The notes under the pieces are model-generated. The model worked only from the letters and a program-made list of their open reading frames with translations, made no database searches and had not been told where the DNA came from. This document shows positions 23,370 through 33,832 of a stretch of DNA of 64,000 nucleotides, one piece after another. The position numbers and the translations under genes are program-made. Source of the DNA: Coffea arabica (Eukaryota > Streptophyta > Magnoliopsida > Gentianales > Rubiaceae). The stretch is taken from positions 6,574,501 to 6,638,500 of the forward strand of contig NC_092317.1 in the NCBI RefSeq assembly GCF_036785885.1. Reading direction: 5' to 3'. Every line of letters begins with the position of its first letter. Position 1 is the stretch's first letter.

Positions 23370-24083
23370 AAATAAAAGGCTTCAAGCTTCCTTGGAGAAA
23401 AACTCGCCCACCAATTGTGGGTACGGCAACGACTTTGGTATTTTGGTAGACTTGGGGAAGTTACTGGGGAATCCATAATGGCGCTTAGATTAGCGGCGCC
23501 CGCAAAAATGAAAAATCTCAGCCGCTTAGATGATTCTGACGGGACCCAAATGACGCCGCAAAAACGAACCACATTAGCCGTTCGATTTCCTCCGAAGAAA
23601 TCTGGATGTTCCACGCTTTAACGCATCATAAAAAGTTTCGTGACGGACTGGACAAAGCGGAAAATCCAATTTAGTAGGCTTTGGATACGATGCAACTTAT
23701 GAGAAGTTTCTGCTAAAACCACAACCAATCAATCACCAATTCTATAGCATATTAGCATCCAACTAATCCTTGGACGTGTGACACTCGGTTAAAATCTTAA
23801 CCCCTTCTAAACAAAACCCAATTTGGGGTTATAGTTCAAAAATATTTTTAGGTGTTAAAAATATTTTTAAGGTATTTGGTGAATATCAACTCATAAAATT
23901 AGACATCAAATTTTTGGTGTTAATAACACTCTTAGCAAAAGTTCAAATTTGGTGTTTTTAAAATAACTTTTGTGATTTAAAATAAAACATAAAATTTAAT
24001 CCTTTTATCCTACATTATAAACTAAGTAAAGAGATACGTACATTTAAAAATTTTCAAATTACTTATTATCCAATATAATAAGA

Positions 24084-24218
24084 GTAAATCTTATATACAT
24101 TGACAGTGCATACATTATTACCGTTGGATCCATGACACATATGCAAAAATTGAATTTTAAATTCAAATTTTGCATTGTTGTCTTTCATCCAATACACTAT
24201 CAGTATAGGAAATATTAA
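24084..24218. mobile_element. palindromic MITE with ACA/TGACAGTG ends
   Basis: Left arm atacattgacagtgcatac, then accgttggat; right arm atccaatacactatcagta. The centre has the near-palindrome ttgaattttaaattcaa. The arrangement matches a MITE type common in asterid genomes whose ends read ATACACTGACAGTGTATAC (recalled from general knowledge). It is nested in a longer AT-rich block. Confidence 0.7.
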
Positions 24219-25039
24219 TTCATATAATAAGTACTTATTAAATTATATTTTCAAACAATATTTAGAAACATTTAAACATTTAATAAGTACTTTAATTAAA
24301 ACCTCTATTGAAAAAGTATTTTTTAATAAATTACCGCAACCCTAAATGGCCCTAAGTCTAAGTTGAGAGATACCAAATAGAAGGTTATAGATTTTGATAG
24401 GCCAGTTTATGACATGGATTAAACCAGACATGACAAAGGACGTTTTAACCTACAGTAGATGGAAATAATTTTATTTCAACCACTAAATTATTTTTCATAC
24501 CAGATGGTGTACTAAACTCCTAAACGTGTTTTATCTTGATCATTCTGTTAATTCTCACTGTTAAGATGGATGGAAATTAACCCACGTGAAAGTCACACCT
24601 ATTCTGAATTAATAGCTTTGGATGTTTTGTATGAAAACCACTAGCTTATTACTTGCTTCATGCTTCTCGAAACTAAAACCTATGAAATTCTCAATGGTAA
24701 GGTCTTTTTTTTTCTTTTCTTTTGAGAGGATCAATAAAATATTAGGGTCATTAGTACAAAAACTAATTCCAAAGAACGAGTTCTCTTCTTGATTCTTCAA
24801 CGTTATTAGTAGAAAAAAATTTTCAGAAATCAATGGATTGGGTTTAAACGAAATTCTTAAATCTAGATATCTAAACCGAAATAAAAGCACCAAAAATATT
24901 GGACCGTTTCCCTCTAGAGACCCCACAAAAACCCAAAAAAAAAAAAGGTGAAATGAATGTTATTGAACAACAAGGAATTTGTGTGGTAATATGAGAAACC
25001 ACAAGGGATAAATTGTAATTTAATTTTGTTTTATCACCG

Positions 25040-25240
25040 TAGGTTTTCAAACTGCATAAATTTATTTTTACATAGAATCACAAGGATGTTAAATTGATAT
25101 TATTACACTATTAAGAGATTGAATGGGGAAACACAAAACTACTGGGGGAAAATAGTAATTTTACCATTTTCTGGCCGTGGCTTCTCAAATTGCACAAATT
25201 AATTTCTGGCTGTAAAAGAAGTTACACAATTCTCAAATTG
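25040..25240 (-). pseudogene. orphan 3' flank of the copy 4/copy 6 segment, gene body missing
   Basis: At about 25175-25235, ggcttctcaaattgcac and agaagttacacaattc match the 3' flanks of copy 4 (22684-22742) and copy 6 (30469-30525). The preceding MITE end (ccacaa/cacaaaactac..., atattattacac) also matches both. In those two places the membrane gene follows within 30 bp; here no gene sequence follows. This marks a third copy of the segment whose gene was deleted or has decayed beyond recognition. Confidence 0.6.
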
Positions 25241-25393
25241 TACAAACTAAGAACTTTAGGTTAATTCTCCATTATTGTTTATTAACCTATTTATCAGTTT
25301 TGTATATTATTTCAAAATTACATTTGGATAAATGACTAACTAAGTCCATATCTAAGAAATTTTGAAGTTCTCATGTATATGTTTGCTACGTCT

Positions 25394-25765
25394 GGTTTGT
25401 TTGAATAGAGACTGTATTATTTGAAATATTATTTAAAATAATTACTGTAATATTTTTTGTAATGTGATGTATGTGAGATAAAATATGGTTGAAAATATAA
25501 AAAGGTGGATTGGAAATTGTGTTTATGATGCAAGCGAAATATTATTTAGAGAAAATTGCTATCCAAACACTCCCAATATGATGCAAGCGAAATATTAATT
25601 GGGTTTGTTTGGATACCCCAATTATTCCAAATAATATTTCGCTTGCATCATAGACACATTTTCCAATCCACCTTTTTATATTCCCAATCATCTTTTTATC
25701 TCACATACATCACATCACAAAAAGTGCTACAGTAATTATTCCAAATAATCCTTGTAAGTTGACTC
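25394..25765. mobile_element. two inverted MITE copies forming a 370-bp hairpin
   Basis: Copy one (25394-25580) begins gtttgtttgaatag and ends ctatccaaacactccc. Copy two (25600-25765) begins gggtttgtttggata and runs in the opposite orientation, so gatgcaagcgaaatatta faces taatatttcgcttgcatc and catcacatcacaaaaagtg faces the matching ttttgtaatgtgatgtatg. The same element is at 57334-57500. Confidence 0.8.
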
Positions 25766-26493
25766 CTTGACTAAAATCAATGCAAATTTTGATATTCTAA
25801 ATAGTAAAATTGGATTATATGTTTACATCGATCTTTACATAATGTGAGACCTGCAAAATAACATTTGGAATTTGTATTTTAGCATAAAGATTTTACAATA
25901 GTAATTAGTAAGTTAGGAAGTGCATCCACTAAAGAAATTTTCTGGTTTCGCTAGTGGGTAGGTACAAGCATCTCAGCTTGAGGCCGGCAAATGGTGCTTC
26001 ATTCTGCTTAGCAGCTGAGGCCAAGGCACCCAACGTGTCCATTTGATTAGCAGAGGATCTTAGTGAATAACAAATGTTCCTTAGCCCAGAAAAAAGAATG
26101 CAAAGATGTTCTTGCGGCTCCAAGCATTATATCTGATTTTTTAGTACTATTGAAGATATATACTGTAATTTTTATTAGTAATTCTCTACATCTATATATG
26201 GCTCTGTTTTTCAGATCTTTCATATCTATATATATGTATGATGTAATTTCTATTATTAGTGCAAATTTAACGAAAGTATATTAATAATTTATCCCAAAAA
26301 AAAAAGTGTCACGGTAGTGCTCATATTAAGTTGCCTCGTTCATTGTACACAAAAACCTCATACTCCAACCATGGGAAAAAAAAAAAAAAACTCACCACTG
26401 CACTGGAAAAAATGGAATGGAAATTAACTTGACCGAATTAATAGTGCTAGATCAGGTGGAGAATACACTTTGGAATTGTACTGTACAGTTGGG

Positions 26494-27063
26494 TCAAGTG
26501 TTTTGCCCTTTAGTTAACTCCATGACAATGTGGAAATTGCGACAAATGATAATTGCAATAAGAGAAATTGCATAGACGGTCCAGGAAATGATTTTGAGGC
26601 TGAGATGGAAAAAAGGGGTGATGTCAATGAAAAATCCGGTCACCCCGAAAGAGACCCCGGCATTTTCAAGAAACCGAGCCAGTGCTGATAGATTTTCAGG
26701 CACGTATTTCGACACCACGAAAGCAGCCAAGGCGAAAACCATTCCAAGGCAAGCCATCTGGAAGCTCAAGGGGGGAAGCTGATGATGATGGCTGGAAGTA
26801 CTTGTGGAAGCTTGGTTTGATTGAACAAAAATGCCGAATGCAGTGAAGCTGAAGTTCATGAACAGAGAAAACCATTCAGGGTGTGGTGGATAAGGAGGTG
26901 GAACATGGATTATTGGAGGAGTGCCGTAATTAGGTGGTGGTGGCGGTGGATGATTGTGGGGTGCAGGTGAAGAATCCGGTGGTGGATGTGGCGGTGTTGG
27001 CCGTTCTAGTGGTGGAGGTGGTGGTGGGCTTGCTGAGGAAGGTGAGTCTGCGGTGGTGTTCAT
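26494..27063 (-). CDS. small four-helix membrane protein, family copy 5 (subtype A, proline-rich)
   Basis: Single exon, 189 residues from the Met at 27063 (MNTTADSPSSASPPPPPP); an in-frame Met 10 codons upstream is possible but would lie within 20 bases of the TATA box. The first 70 residues are dominated by Pro with Ser/His/Asn. Helices follow: EWFSLFMNFSFTAFGIFV, FQMACLGMVFALAAFVV, AGVSFGVTGFFIDITPFF and LKIISWTVYAISLIAIII. Helix 3 has GFFIDIT where the other copies have AFFLAIT. It is closest to copy 1. A TATAAATG box is about 50 bases upstream. Function unknown. Confidence 0.8.
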   Translation of the reverse strand: MNTTADSPSSASPPPPPPLERPTPPHPPPDSSPAPHNHPPPPPPNYGTPPIIHVPPPYPPHPEWFSLFMNFSFTAFGIFVQSNQASTSTSSHHHQLPPLSFQMACLGMVFALAAFVVSKYVPENLSALARFLENAGVSFGVTGFFIDITPFFHLSLKIISWTVYAISLIAIIICRNFHIVMELTKGQNT

Positions 27064-27112
27064 TTTAATTTGAATTGGTACGTGACGGTGCATTTTCCCT
27101 CCGGGAATTTGC

Positions 27113-27120
27113 CATTTATA
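27113..27120 (-). promoter_or_regulatory. TATA box of membrane copy 5
   Basis: TATAAATG on the minus strand within aagcccgtataaatggc. The core agccc..gtataaatg also occurs upstream of copy 6, suggesting a shared ancestral promoter. Confidence 0.55.
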
Positions 27121-27325
27121 CGGGCTTGGATCTGGGATGGCTTCGTAAGGACTTCAACTCATGGTCTGGGGTTCAGGGGCTCACAGGCTTCCTCAGCACG
27201 GTGACGTGACATTTTTCACTTAAGACCCCGTAAACTTTAAAAAATGGCTCTTTAGGTCCGACTAGTTTCAAATTGAAGGAGAAGATTGCTGTTCTTCCCT
27301 TCTTTTATTGGCACAAGAATGACCG

Positions 27326-27488
27326 TTTGAATTGCAATTTTTAGGAGTTTTCATAAAAAAAAATGTAGGATAGCTATTTGATGTATGTGAGGTAAAAAAG
27401 TGATTAGAAATGTGTTTACAAAAGGATGATTGGAAAATATGTTCATGGAAAACGTAAAAATTTTTTTTGCAGAAAACACAATTCAAAC
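27326..27488. mobile_element. MITE with GTTTGAATTG ends
   Basis: Begins gtttgaattgcaattttta and ends aaacacaattcaaac, an inverted terminal match of about 10-14 bases. The interior has tgatgtatgtgagg as in the 25.4-kb MITE family. Confidence 0.65.
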
Positions 27489-27489
27489 A

Positions 27490-29361
27490 AGGTTACTTTC
27501 CCATAATTTCTAGGCGCAAAACTTTTCCTTATCAATGTGATATTGTTTTTACCATAATTTGTTCTATAAAATCTAGTTCAATAAAACCATATTCAATAGT
27601 AACGTCATGTCTAATTTTTTCTTTTTCAATTGTAATACTTGTTAAAATTCATACATAAACATGAACCTGTACCTTTCGTACTTCTAGACAATGAAAAGGT
27701 TAATTTTGTACTGGGCAGCAGTGTGTAGTGAAATGGAATACCATATTGATGAATTATTTCACAAAAAAGAAAAGAAAAAAACAAACAAAACATCATAAAT
27801 ACTGATGTATATCAAAGCTCACATGTATGTAACATGCACAATAGCCAATAAAATGTTTCGAGTTCATCATTTTGTATTACATTTAAAGAAAAGGGTAGTC
27901 CTTTGATCTTCTTAACATCTCCCTGCCAGCAGGAATTTACTATTCATAACAGAATCGCTGTCTAAGTAATAGGGATCTTTTAGTCTTCACCACTAAATGA
28001 TTTTTTTTAAGATCTTGGTTAAAATATTGTAGTAATAACTAATAAATTAATCCAGAAATACAATCTGCATCTAGAAAAGATTCTTGATTGACTATTAATG
28101 CTCAGCCATGCTTGGATTGCTTGTTTCCGTCGGAAAATATTGTCGTTTTCCGTGATCACATTTTCCTATCACCTTTTTTCCTCACATATATCAAATCGCT
28201 ACAGTATTTTTTCCATGAAAAATGACAGAAAATGCAATCCAAACACAACCTTAAGATTCTGCATTGGGTATTACCTATTAAGCCCATTTTGGAAATTATG
28301 GGGTTGTTGTTAAATGGGTATCATGGTTAGAAATGGGTATCAAAATAAATGATTCCCATACATGTTGTTTGGTGTATCATTATAACAATCGTTTAATAGA
28401 AATGAAAGTTTGAAATTTTGCCTCCTATCATTTCCTGTTCTTGACTTGACTTGATTTTTTTTTTTATTTATTAATATTGAAATATAAAACATGAGAAGAG
28501 GACATGGACCCTACCTCCTATAGAAGAGATTAAAAGTATTCACTCTGTTATATTATTAATGTCATATTTCACAATTTTCATTGTCTCAAAATTAGAGTCA
28601 CATAACCTTTTTACACTTTCAAACTTCCAAACATGCCCTTACAAAGTTTTTAATATATAGTGGGTTAAATCATTCATGTGGAACAATAAAGTAAGTTTTA
28701 ACTTGAAAAAAAAAAAAAAAACATTGGTTGCGTACATTACGACACCTGATTGCATCCACACCTTTAATGAGTCTACTATCATTTCAACACAAGTTGGGAT
28801 GGGACTCAAAATAACTACGTACTACTATCAAGAATCAAAATCCATTCTCTGATATAATGAGGGCAAACCTAGAAATGGGACGCTTGCAAATAACAACACG
28901 ACACTATTGATAAAAAAAAAAAAAATTCAAAAATTGAAATGCAGCTACTATTTCAGGACGAAGGGGGTATCAGATATAAGGAGCACCACTCTTTTGTAAT
29001 AATTATTTTAACAAAATGTAAGCTAATGCTATCAAGTTAATTATTTTAGGACACGGGTTCCAAATTAATAACCCCTTACTAAAATGAAATCCATTTTGGT
29101 TCCAAACCAAGAATATAGTTAGCGTGGTTGGTGATTCCAATTTCGGTTATGTAAAACAAACACAAAGTAACAAATCTGATTGTGACAGGACTGCAGTGAG
29201 TTGGTTATAATCATTTACGAGTTACGAGTTACGTTATAATTGTGGCAAGACTTTTGGTCCAAAGTCATCTTGAGGGACCCTGAAAACTAGAAGATCCGGC
29301 CATCTACCAGTAAAAACTCACTATTGCCTGCAATGCGATGTTCTTCTTCCTAATTTTACAA
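27490..29361. other. intergenic, MITE-rich, no intact gene
   Basis: Apart from the MITE at 28.1 kb, AT-rich sequence with poly-A runs and a possible larger AT-rich transposon remnant (28310-29130). No open frame with recognisable features. Confidence 0.4.
28109..28250. mobile_element. MITE with GGTTGTGTTTGGATTGC-type ends
   Basis: Left end catgcttggattgcttgt, right end gcaatccaaacacaacc, with ggaaaat facing attttcc-like sequence inside. Length about 142 bp. Confidence 0.65.
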
Positions 29362-29454
29362 TGGATACTATCAACTGGTGATCAGGACTTGGGGACCATG
29401 GAATCCACAGGGAAGACTACAATTAAAATGTCTATCCTGAAGGTTAGAGGATGA
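29362..29454 (+). pseudogene. orphan NLP PB1-domain fragment
   Basis: Translates as WILSTGDQDLGTMESTGKTT then IKMSILKVRG and a stop. This lines up with the C-terminal PB1 segment of the NLP at 13054-13153 (WILITCDADVRTMESMGKNT, then IKVSI). Sixteen kilobases from the NLP pair and separated from it by four membrane-family genes or relics. No other NLP exon is visible nearby, so it is a remnant of a third NLP copy. Confidence 0.8.
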
Positions 29455-30084
29455 AGCCATGTTTGCCAATCTCATATTTCATCAAATATTTCTAGTATAC
29501 GTTGCAAATTCCAAGTTTTCCTTCCGTGTGAATAAGATGCAAGTCTAAAGAATTATATATCTGTGTTCACATTTGTTCCTACAAATTAAAATTGCTGGGA
29601 GCTTGCCTCCTTTTCATGGTTGATGTGAATATCGAGTCAAGGGGCCAAAAAAGTTGGTTGATGTGGAATGATGTTAGTAAAGTTTCGTTTTGTTTCGCTA
29701 ATGCTAGTAAAATGTGACTGAAAATTGCCAACAGCATAATTTTACCGTCATTTGGAAACAACTCTTTTTTTTTTTTTTTTACCTGACAAAACCTACTGTT
29801 TGAATATGTTTCATGCGTAGACACCCGAACTAGGCCATGAAATTGGGTCTGCTTCTTCACTTGAATATGCTTCATTTATAATGGCACTATTAAATTAAAT
29901 CACGAGCTTAATCCAACCAAAATTGTAGATTATTTTTTTTCTTTTTTACTGCTAACTCTGAGTTTACAAAGGTTTATACATGTGATCCAATAAATGAATT
30001 TGAAAAGCTTAATTAAGAGGAGGTCCTTGTATCAACGATAAACCTCAGCGGTGGTTAGTGCTATGAGTTTTAGGTTATCATTTT
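29455..30084. other. intergenic, no gene seen
   Basis: AT-rich sequence with a T run near 29766-29780. The minus-strand frame at 29579-29875 crosses this homopolymer and has no family features. Confidence 0.4.
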
Positions 30085-30458
30085 CGGTAAATTACGATTT
30101 ATCTCCTTTGGTTTCACATTTTACCATATAATCCCCCTATCATTCATCAATGTCCGCTTAATTCTTTATATAAAGTGATAAATGAACAAAAAGCAAATCT
30201 AATTACGGAGATTGGCCCAAAAACTGAGTTTGAAGCATAAATATAGAATACGTTGAAATATCGAATATCCACTTAGTTTTCCTATGGTTTCGCAATCGAC
30301 ATCTCGAATTTCAACTAACACTGTTGTTGACGGTGTTTTCTATCAATTTTTCACTCTACATAAAATCACATGGAATTAAGTGGATATTATTGCACAATCA
30401 AAAAAATTATATGATGAAATGCAAAACCACAAGGGGTGAATGGTATTTATCATTTTTT
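30085..30458. mobile_element. MULE-type MITE with about 55-bp terminal inverted repeats
   Basis: Left end ggtaaattacgatttatctc followed by ctttggtttcacattttac; the right end read in reverse gives a matching gataaataccattcacccc, then cttgtggttttgcattt. Sequence of this type (start GGTAAATTAC, about 370 bp) is common for non-autonomous Mutator elements. Worn copies of its right end sit at the same place next to membrane copy 4 and at the orphan flank near 25.1 kb, so it moved with the duplicated segments. Confidence 0.65.
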
Positions 30459-30559
30459 GCCGCCTTGGCTTTTCAAATTGCAATTATTTACTTTTGGCTA
30501 AAACAGAAGTTACACAATTCCATGCATGTATCACTGGCATATGGCAGTAGATCAATACA

Positions 30560-31030
30560 TCATATAAGCCGGAGAACATGAAAAATGAAGATGGCTAGCA
30601 AGATGAGAACATAGATGGACCAAGAAATCAGCTTGAGGCATAGTGGTACGGCAACTGTGATCGCCAAAAAGAACGCTGTGGCTGCGCAAAAAATCCCAGC
30701 ATACTCTAGCCCTTTCGCATGGTTTGGGAATCTTGACGGGACGAATTTGGCCATAAGAATACATGCAAAAGCCAATACCATGGCCATGGAAGCCAAGTGC
30801 ACTGACAAAGGCAGTTGAGTCTTGGCTTGCAAGGATTGCATAGCAATTTCAGTCGCTGATGTTAGGCAGAACCCAAGAACTAAAACTGACCAGTCCATCT
30901 GCTGCAGAGGATGAATCAACGCAGAAGTTTCTGCGCTTTGCTGATTAACCTCCTTGGATTCTGATTCCAGTTCCAACCCCATTTCCAAATCAGAAGAAGG
31001 TATAGAAGAAGGCGAGTCCTCTGAGTTCAT
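30560..31030 (-). CDS. small four-helix membrane protein, family copy 6 (subtype D)
   Basis: Single exon, 156 residues from the Met at 31030 (MNSEDSPSSIPSSDLEMGLE). The frame is open 110 codons further upstream, but that part lies over the promoter, has no family match and would place the TATA box inside the protein. Helices are nearly the same as in copy 4 (VLVLGFCLTSATEIAMQS, AATAFFLAITVAVPLCLK, SWSIYVLILLAIFIFHVL). It ends at HVLRLI: a stop appears where copy 4 reads on for 13 more residues, so the tail is shortened. TATAAATG lies about 125 bases upstream. Function unknown. Confidence 0.8.
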   Translation of the reverse strand: MNSEDSPSSIPSSDLEMGLELESESKEVNQQSAETSALIHPLQQMDWSVLVLGFCLTSATEIAMQSLQAKTQLPLSVHLASMAMVLAFACILMAKFVPSRFPNHAKGLEYAGIFCAATAFFLAITVAVPLCLKLISWSIYVLILLAIFIFHVLRLI

Positions 31031-31152
31031 TTTTGGACAGGAGGAAACAATTTGGCCAAGAACTTTTTCTTCTTGGGGTGGTATATATACTATAATTGGC
31101 CTTTTTTCTTCCCGGCTTCGAGTAGAATTATCTAATTCTTGCCATGACGTAG

Positions 31153-31160
31153 CATTTATA
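31153..31160 (-). promoter_or_regulatory. TATA box of membrane copy 6
   Basis: TATAAATG on the minus strand within agccctgtataaatgct, matching the core upstream of copy 5. Confidence 0.5.
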
Positions 31161-32168
31161 CAGGGCTGGGAGCCTGGACTTCGGAAGTTAGAACAAGAAC
31201 TCGCCCACCAAAACTGAAAAAACCATTGAAGTGTAGTCGGGCCGCAAAAATGACCAATATTAGCCGTTAGATATCCTAGAATGAGATGTGAAAGGTCCAG
31301 AAAATAAATTGATAAAACAATGTTCCATGCGCAGGACACAAAGGAAATTAGCAGTTCCATGTCATCTCAATTCTCACCCTGTTTTCGGAGAAAAAGCTAA
31401 TGATCTCTTCCATGATTTTGATGTTCCGCCATTTTTAATTACTCCCACCGCAATTAATTAGGCTTTGCCACGACTTCTTTTACTACTTCGTTTCATGGAT
31501 CTTGCAACTTTTCTTACGGGAGATTCGCCATTTTCATTGCCAAACTTTTTCACTAAAACCAATGTCATCCTTCATGTTTTTTTTTAAACCAATTTAGTCC
31601 TCAAAATTTTATTTGCAATCTAATTAAATTCTTCTGCAGTGGCACTGTCAGTTGGAACCTTTTCAGCCAGAAGGTAACCAGCCAATCAAGCCTAATATAG
31701 GGAAATTAAGTTAGGACCAATATGAGGATGCAAAGATTTTTTTTTTCCCCCCATCAAACAGGGGGAAAAAAAACCAATTTTCCCTCATATTGGATAGGAA
31801 AATAAAAAGTAACTTTTTCTTTATTAAAAACAAAAACCCAGGTACCTTTTTTCTTCTTCTTCTCGTCTGTTCGCCGTCATTAAATTCTCTGCTTCTCTAC
31901 CGGTGGCAGAATCACAGCCAGCACGCCGTGGCTGCCTTGCCCTGTTATCTCTATCGGTGTTTCATTCCGACATTTCTACAAACAGGCTGAAGGCATATAT
32001 ATACCCAATCTTCTTGTTAAAATACAGATTGTTATCCAACCAAAATTTTTCCAATTAAACCAAATATTCATAGTCTTGAAGTGACAGAAATTTAGGAGCT
32101 TTTTTTTTTCCTAGGTGTAGTCAATGATTAGCCGCTCCACAATACTGAGTAGATATTGTTGATGCAAA

Positions 32169-32443
32169 ATGAGATCAAATGGAACAATTTCCAACCTCAG
32201 AATTTCTAACCAAACCTCGAAGAAAATGAACAAGAAAATACCCCAAATGCCAAACACTTTGATTCGAGAGCCTAAACCGAAAATGAGCTGTTGTTTTCAC
32301 TACACTCGCGGTTCCAGTTCCAAGCAAATGAAGATGACCCAAGAGGTGATGATGGAAATTGAAGATTGTCAAGGATTCCCGATAAAGATATTAACTGATG
32401 ATGCTTTAGGATCATTTTCCGATAAAGACGTTAGATATGTGGA
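32169..32443 (+). pseudogene. unidentified gene fragment inside the MULE-like element
   Basis: Frame from ATG at 32169 reads a basic stretch, then IEDCQGFPIKILTDDALGSF and SDKDVRYVEV, followed directly by gtgagt, a good splice donor. The composition after residue 55 looks like real protein, but I do not recognise the family. Probably a captured or relict exon; it may also be chance. Confidence 0.3.
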
Positions 32444-32799
32444 GGTGAGTTTTTTACTTGAAACTGCAGTTGTTTTGGTGATACAATTCCACAAAACTTT
32501 GTGCGCCAATTGACTTGGCGGCTATGGCGGACGTGGGTGGGAGGATAAGTGGAAGCTTCAAAGGTTGAACGAGCCGTGACTAGGCCAGCTTTCCATTATT
32601 TATCTTAAAGTCCGATTGATGCCTTTCGGACGGATGAATCTCAGGGTCACCGCTCAATGCTGGCCAGAGGAGATAAGTCGAAGGAGAAGAAATTGTAGCA
32701 GGTTTTTGTGTTTTTATCTTTTTGGAAAAAAAAAATTTGTTACTTTATGTTTTCCTCCCCGGTTGTTTGCCCCACTATTTGATGGAAAATTTTTTTCTT

Positions 32800-32905
32800 T
32801 ACTCTAATTTTTTTTTTAATTTTTTTTTTTTGTGTAAGTAGGAAGATTCGAATTTGAAACCTTTCATTGGTATTTTCTCGCTGAGCCATAATTTTGGTCT
32901 TAACT
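32800..32905 (-). mobile_element. worn tRNA-derived SINE
   Basis: On the minus strand, atggctcagcgagaaaa resembles a tRNA A box and caaattcgaatcttcc a B box, followed by cctacttacac and an A-rich tail (32810-32832 as T on the plus strand). Same layout as the cleaner SINE at 63.6 kb. No target duplication found. Confidence 0.5.
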
Positions 32906-33104
32906 TGTATATCCTATACTACCTTTAACAAGCCGATCGTCTTCTTGCCGAAAAGGTTTAAAAAGGTGGTGCCGCCCTACAAGGATACAATTGAACAAAA
33001 AAAAAGAAGAGTAAAACTTCAAGGACTAAATTAATAAAAAAAAATCATTAAAGATGAAATTCGTTTCACTGTAAAAGTTTAGAGATGAAAATGATGAGTT
33101 TCCC

Positions 33105-33499
33105 TTTTGTTGAAAAGCAAAAGTATTTGTTCCACGAGCAATTCATGTGTTCTTGAAGGTAACTAATAATTCATATTATTCAGCCTAAAAATAATAATAA
33201 TAATAATCCATATTATTCAGATGTAATCCGCCCTTAGACTACCTCTTGTGCAGTTAACATCACCGTCACCAATGGATAACTTGGAAGAATCGACATGCTG
33301 CAGCATATTATGTGAAACTTGAAGGAAGTTAACGATGTAACTTCCTCAGACTTCAGGTTTTATAAAAATGTTCCGTCGGAAATAAATTATGCATAATAAG
33401 ACTATGGGCCACATTTTTAGAAAAAAGGACCTACACCAAGTTTCAAGGACTTTTCGGGTCGATGTAAGACTTGTTGTGGGCCTTATAAAAGTTCAGCTG
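33105..33499. other. intergenic, no gene seen
   Basis: AT-rich sequence with a short (ATA/AAT)n run at about 33188-33207. Nothing recognisable. Confidence 0.4.
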
Positions 33500-33832
33500 G
33501 AGATAATCCTCAAACTTTTTTTCTTAAACCAATTTCATCCTTCATTTTTTATTTAGATGCTTTTAGTCCTTCAACTTAAATTTAGTAACCAATTTCATCC
33601 TTTTGCGGTGGTACTACTTTTTGACACAAAAATCACCACCAAATTAAGGGCAATATAGGAACTACAAGTTAAAAGTCAAAACAAAAAGTCAGAAAATGCT
33701 AGGGAGTAAAGCTGAAAACATTTCATCTTCTCCTATTTAAGTTAAAGGACTAAAATTACCTAAACAAAAGATGAAGGATGAAATCGCCTTTAAGTTAAAA
33801 AGTTGAAGGATTAAATTGGCCATTTCCCCTTA
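33500..33832. mobile_element. MULE-type MITE with about 90-bp inverted repeats
   Basis: Left arm contains aaaccaatttcatccttcat, then tttagtccttcaactta. Right arm in reverse gives gcgatttcatccttcatctt, then tttagtcctttaactta. Overall length about 330 bp. The outer bases on the right are gggaaatggcc in reverse. Related in sequence style to the 31.5-kb element. Confidence 0.65.

Larger units (their letters stand above)
23241..26493. other. intergenic space between membrane copies 4 and 5, MITE-rich
   Basis: Besides the listed MITEs (24.1 and 25.4-25.8 kb) and the orphan flank at 25.0-25.2 kb, a larger AT-rich MITE-like block may span 23820-24360 (atttggggttatagtt at the left, aaccctaaatggccc at the right). 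No gene supported. Confidence 0.45.
31518..33104. mobile_element. MULE-like element with about 100-bp terminal inverted repeats (1.6 kb)
   Basis: Left end gggagattcgccattttcat, then ccaaactttttcact and ccttcatg...aatttagtcct. The right end in reverse reads gggaaactcatcattttcat, then ctaaacttttacagtg and aatttagtcctt. The flanks ttttcttac (left) and ttttgttga (right) agree at 6 of 9 bases, so the target duplication is weak or worn. The interior is not transposase. It contains a 114-codon open frame at 32169-32513 of unknown origin, closed by what looks like a splice donor (gtggaggtgagt near 32440), and a SINE-like insert near 32.8 kb. It may be an old Pack-MULE. Confidence 0.55.

Noticed and set aside
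25926-26300. Possible LINE 3' end (A run at 26293, NQMDTLGALASAAK on minus)
   Set aside because: The putative RNase H-like motif is on the opposite strand to the A run, and no target duplication was found.
30560-31360. 266-residue form of membrane copy 6
   Set aside because: The extra 110 residues cross the TATA box and upstream flank and have no match in the other copies.
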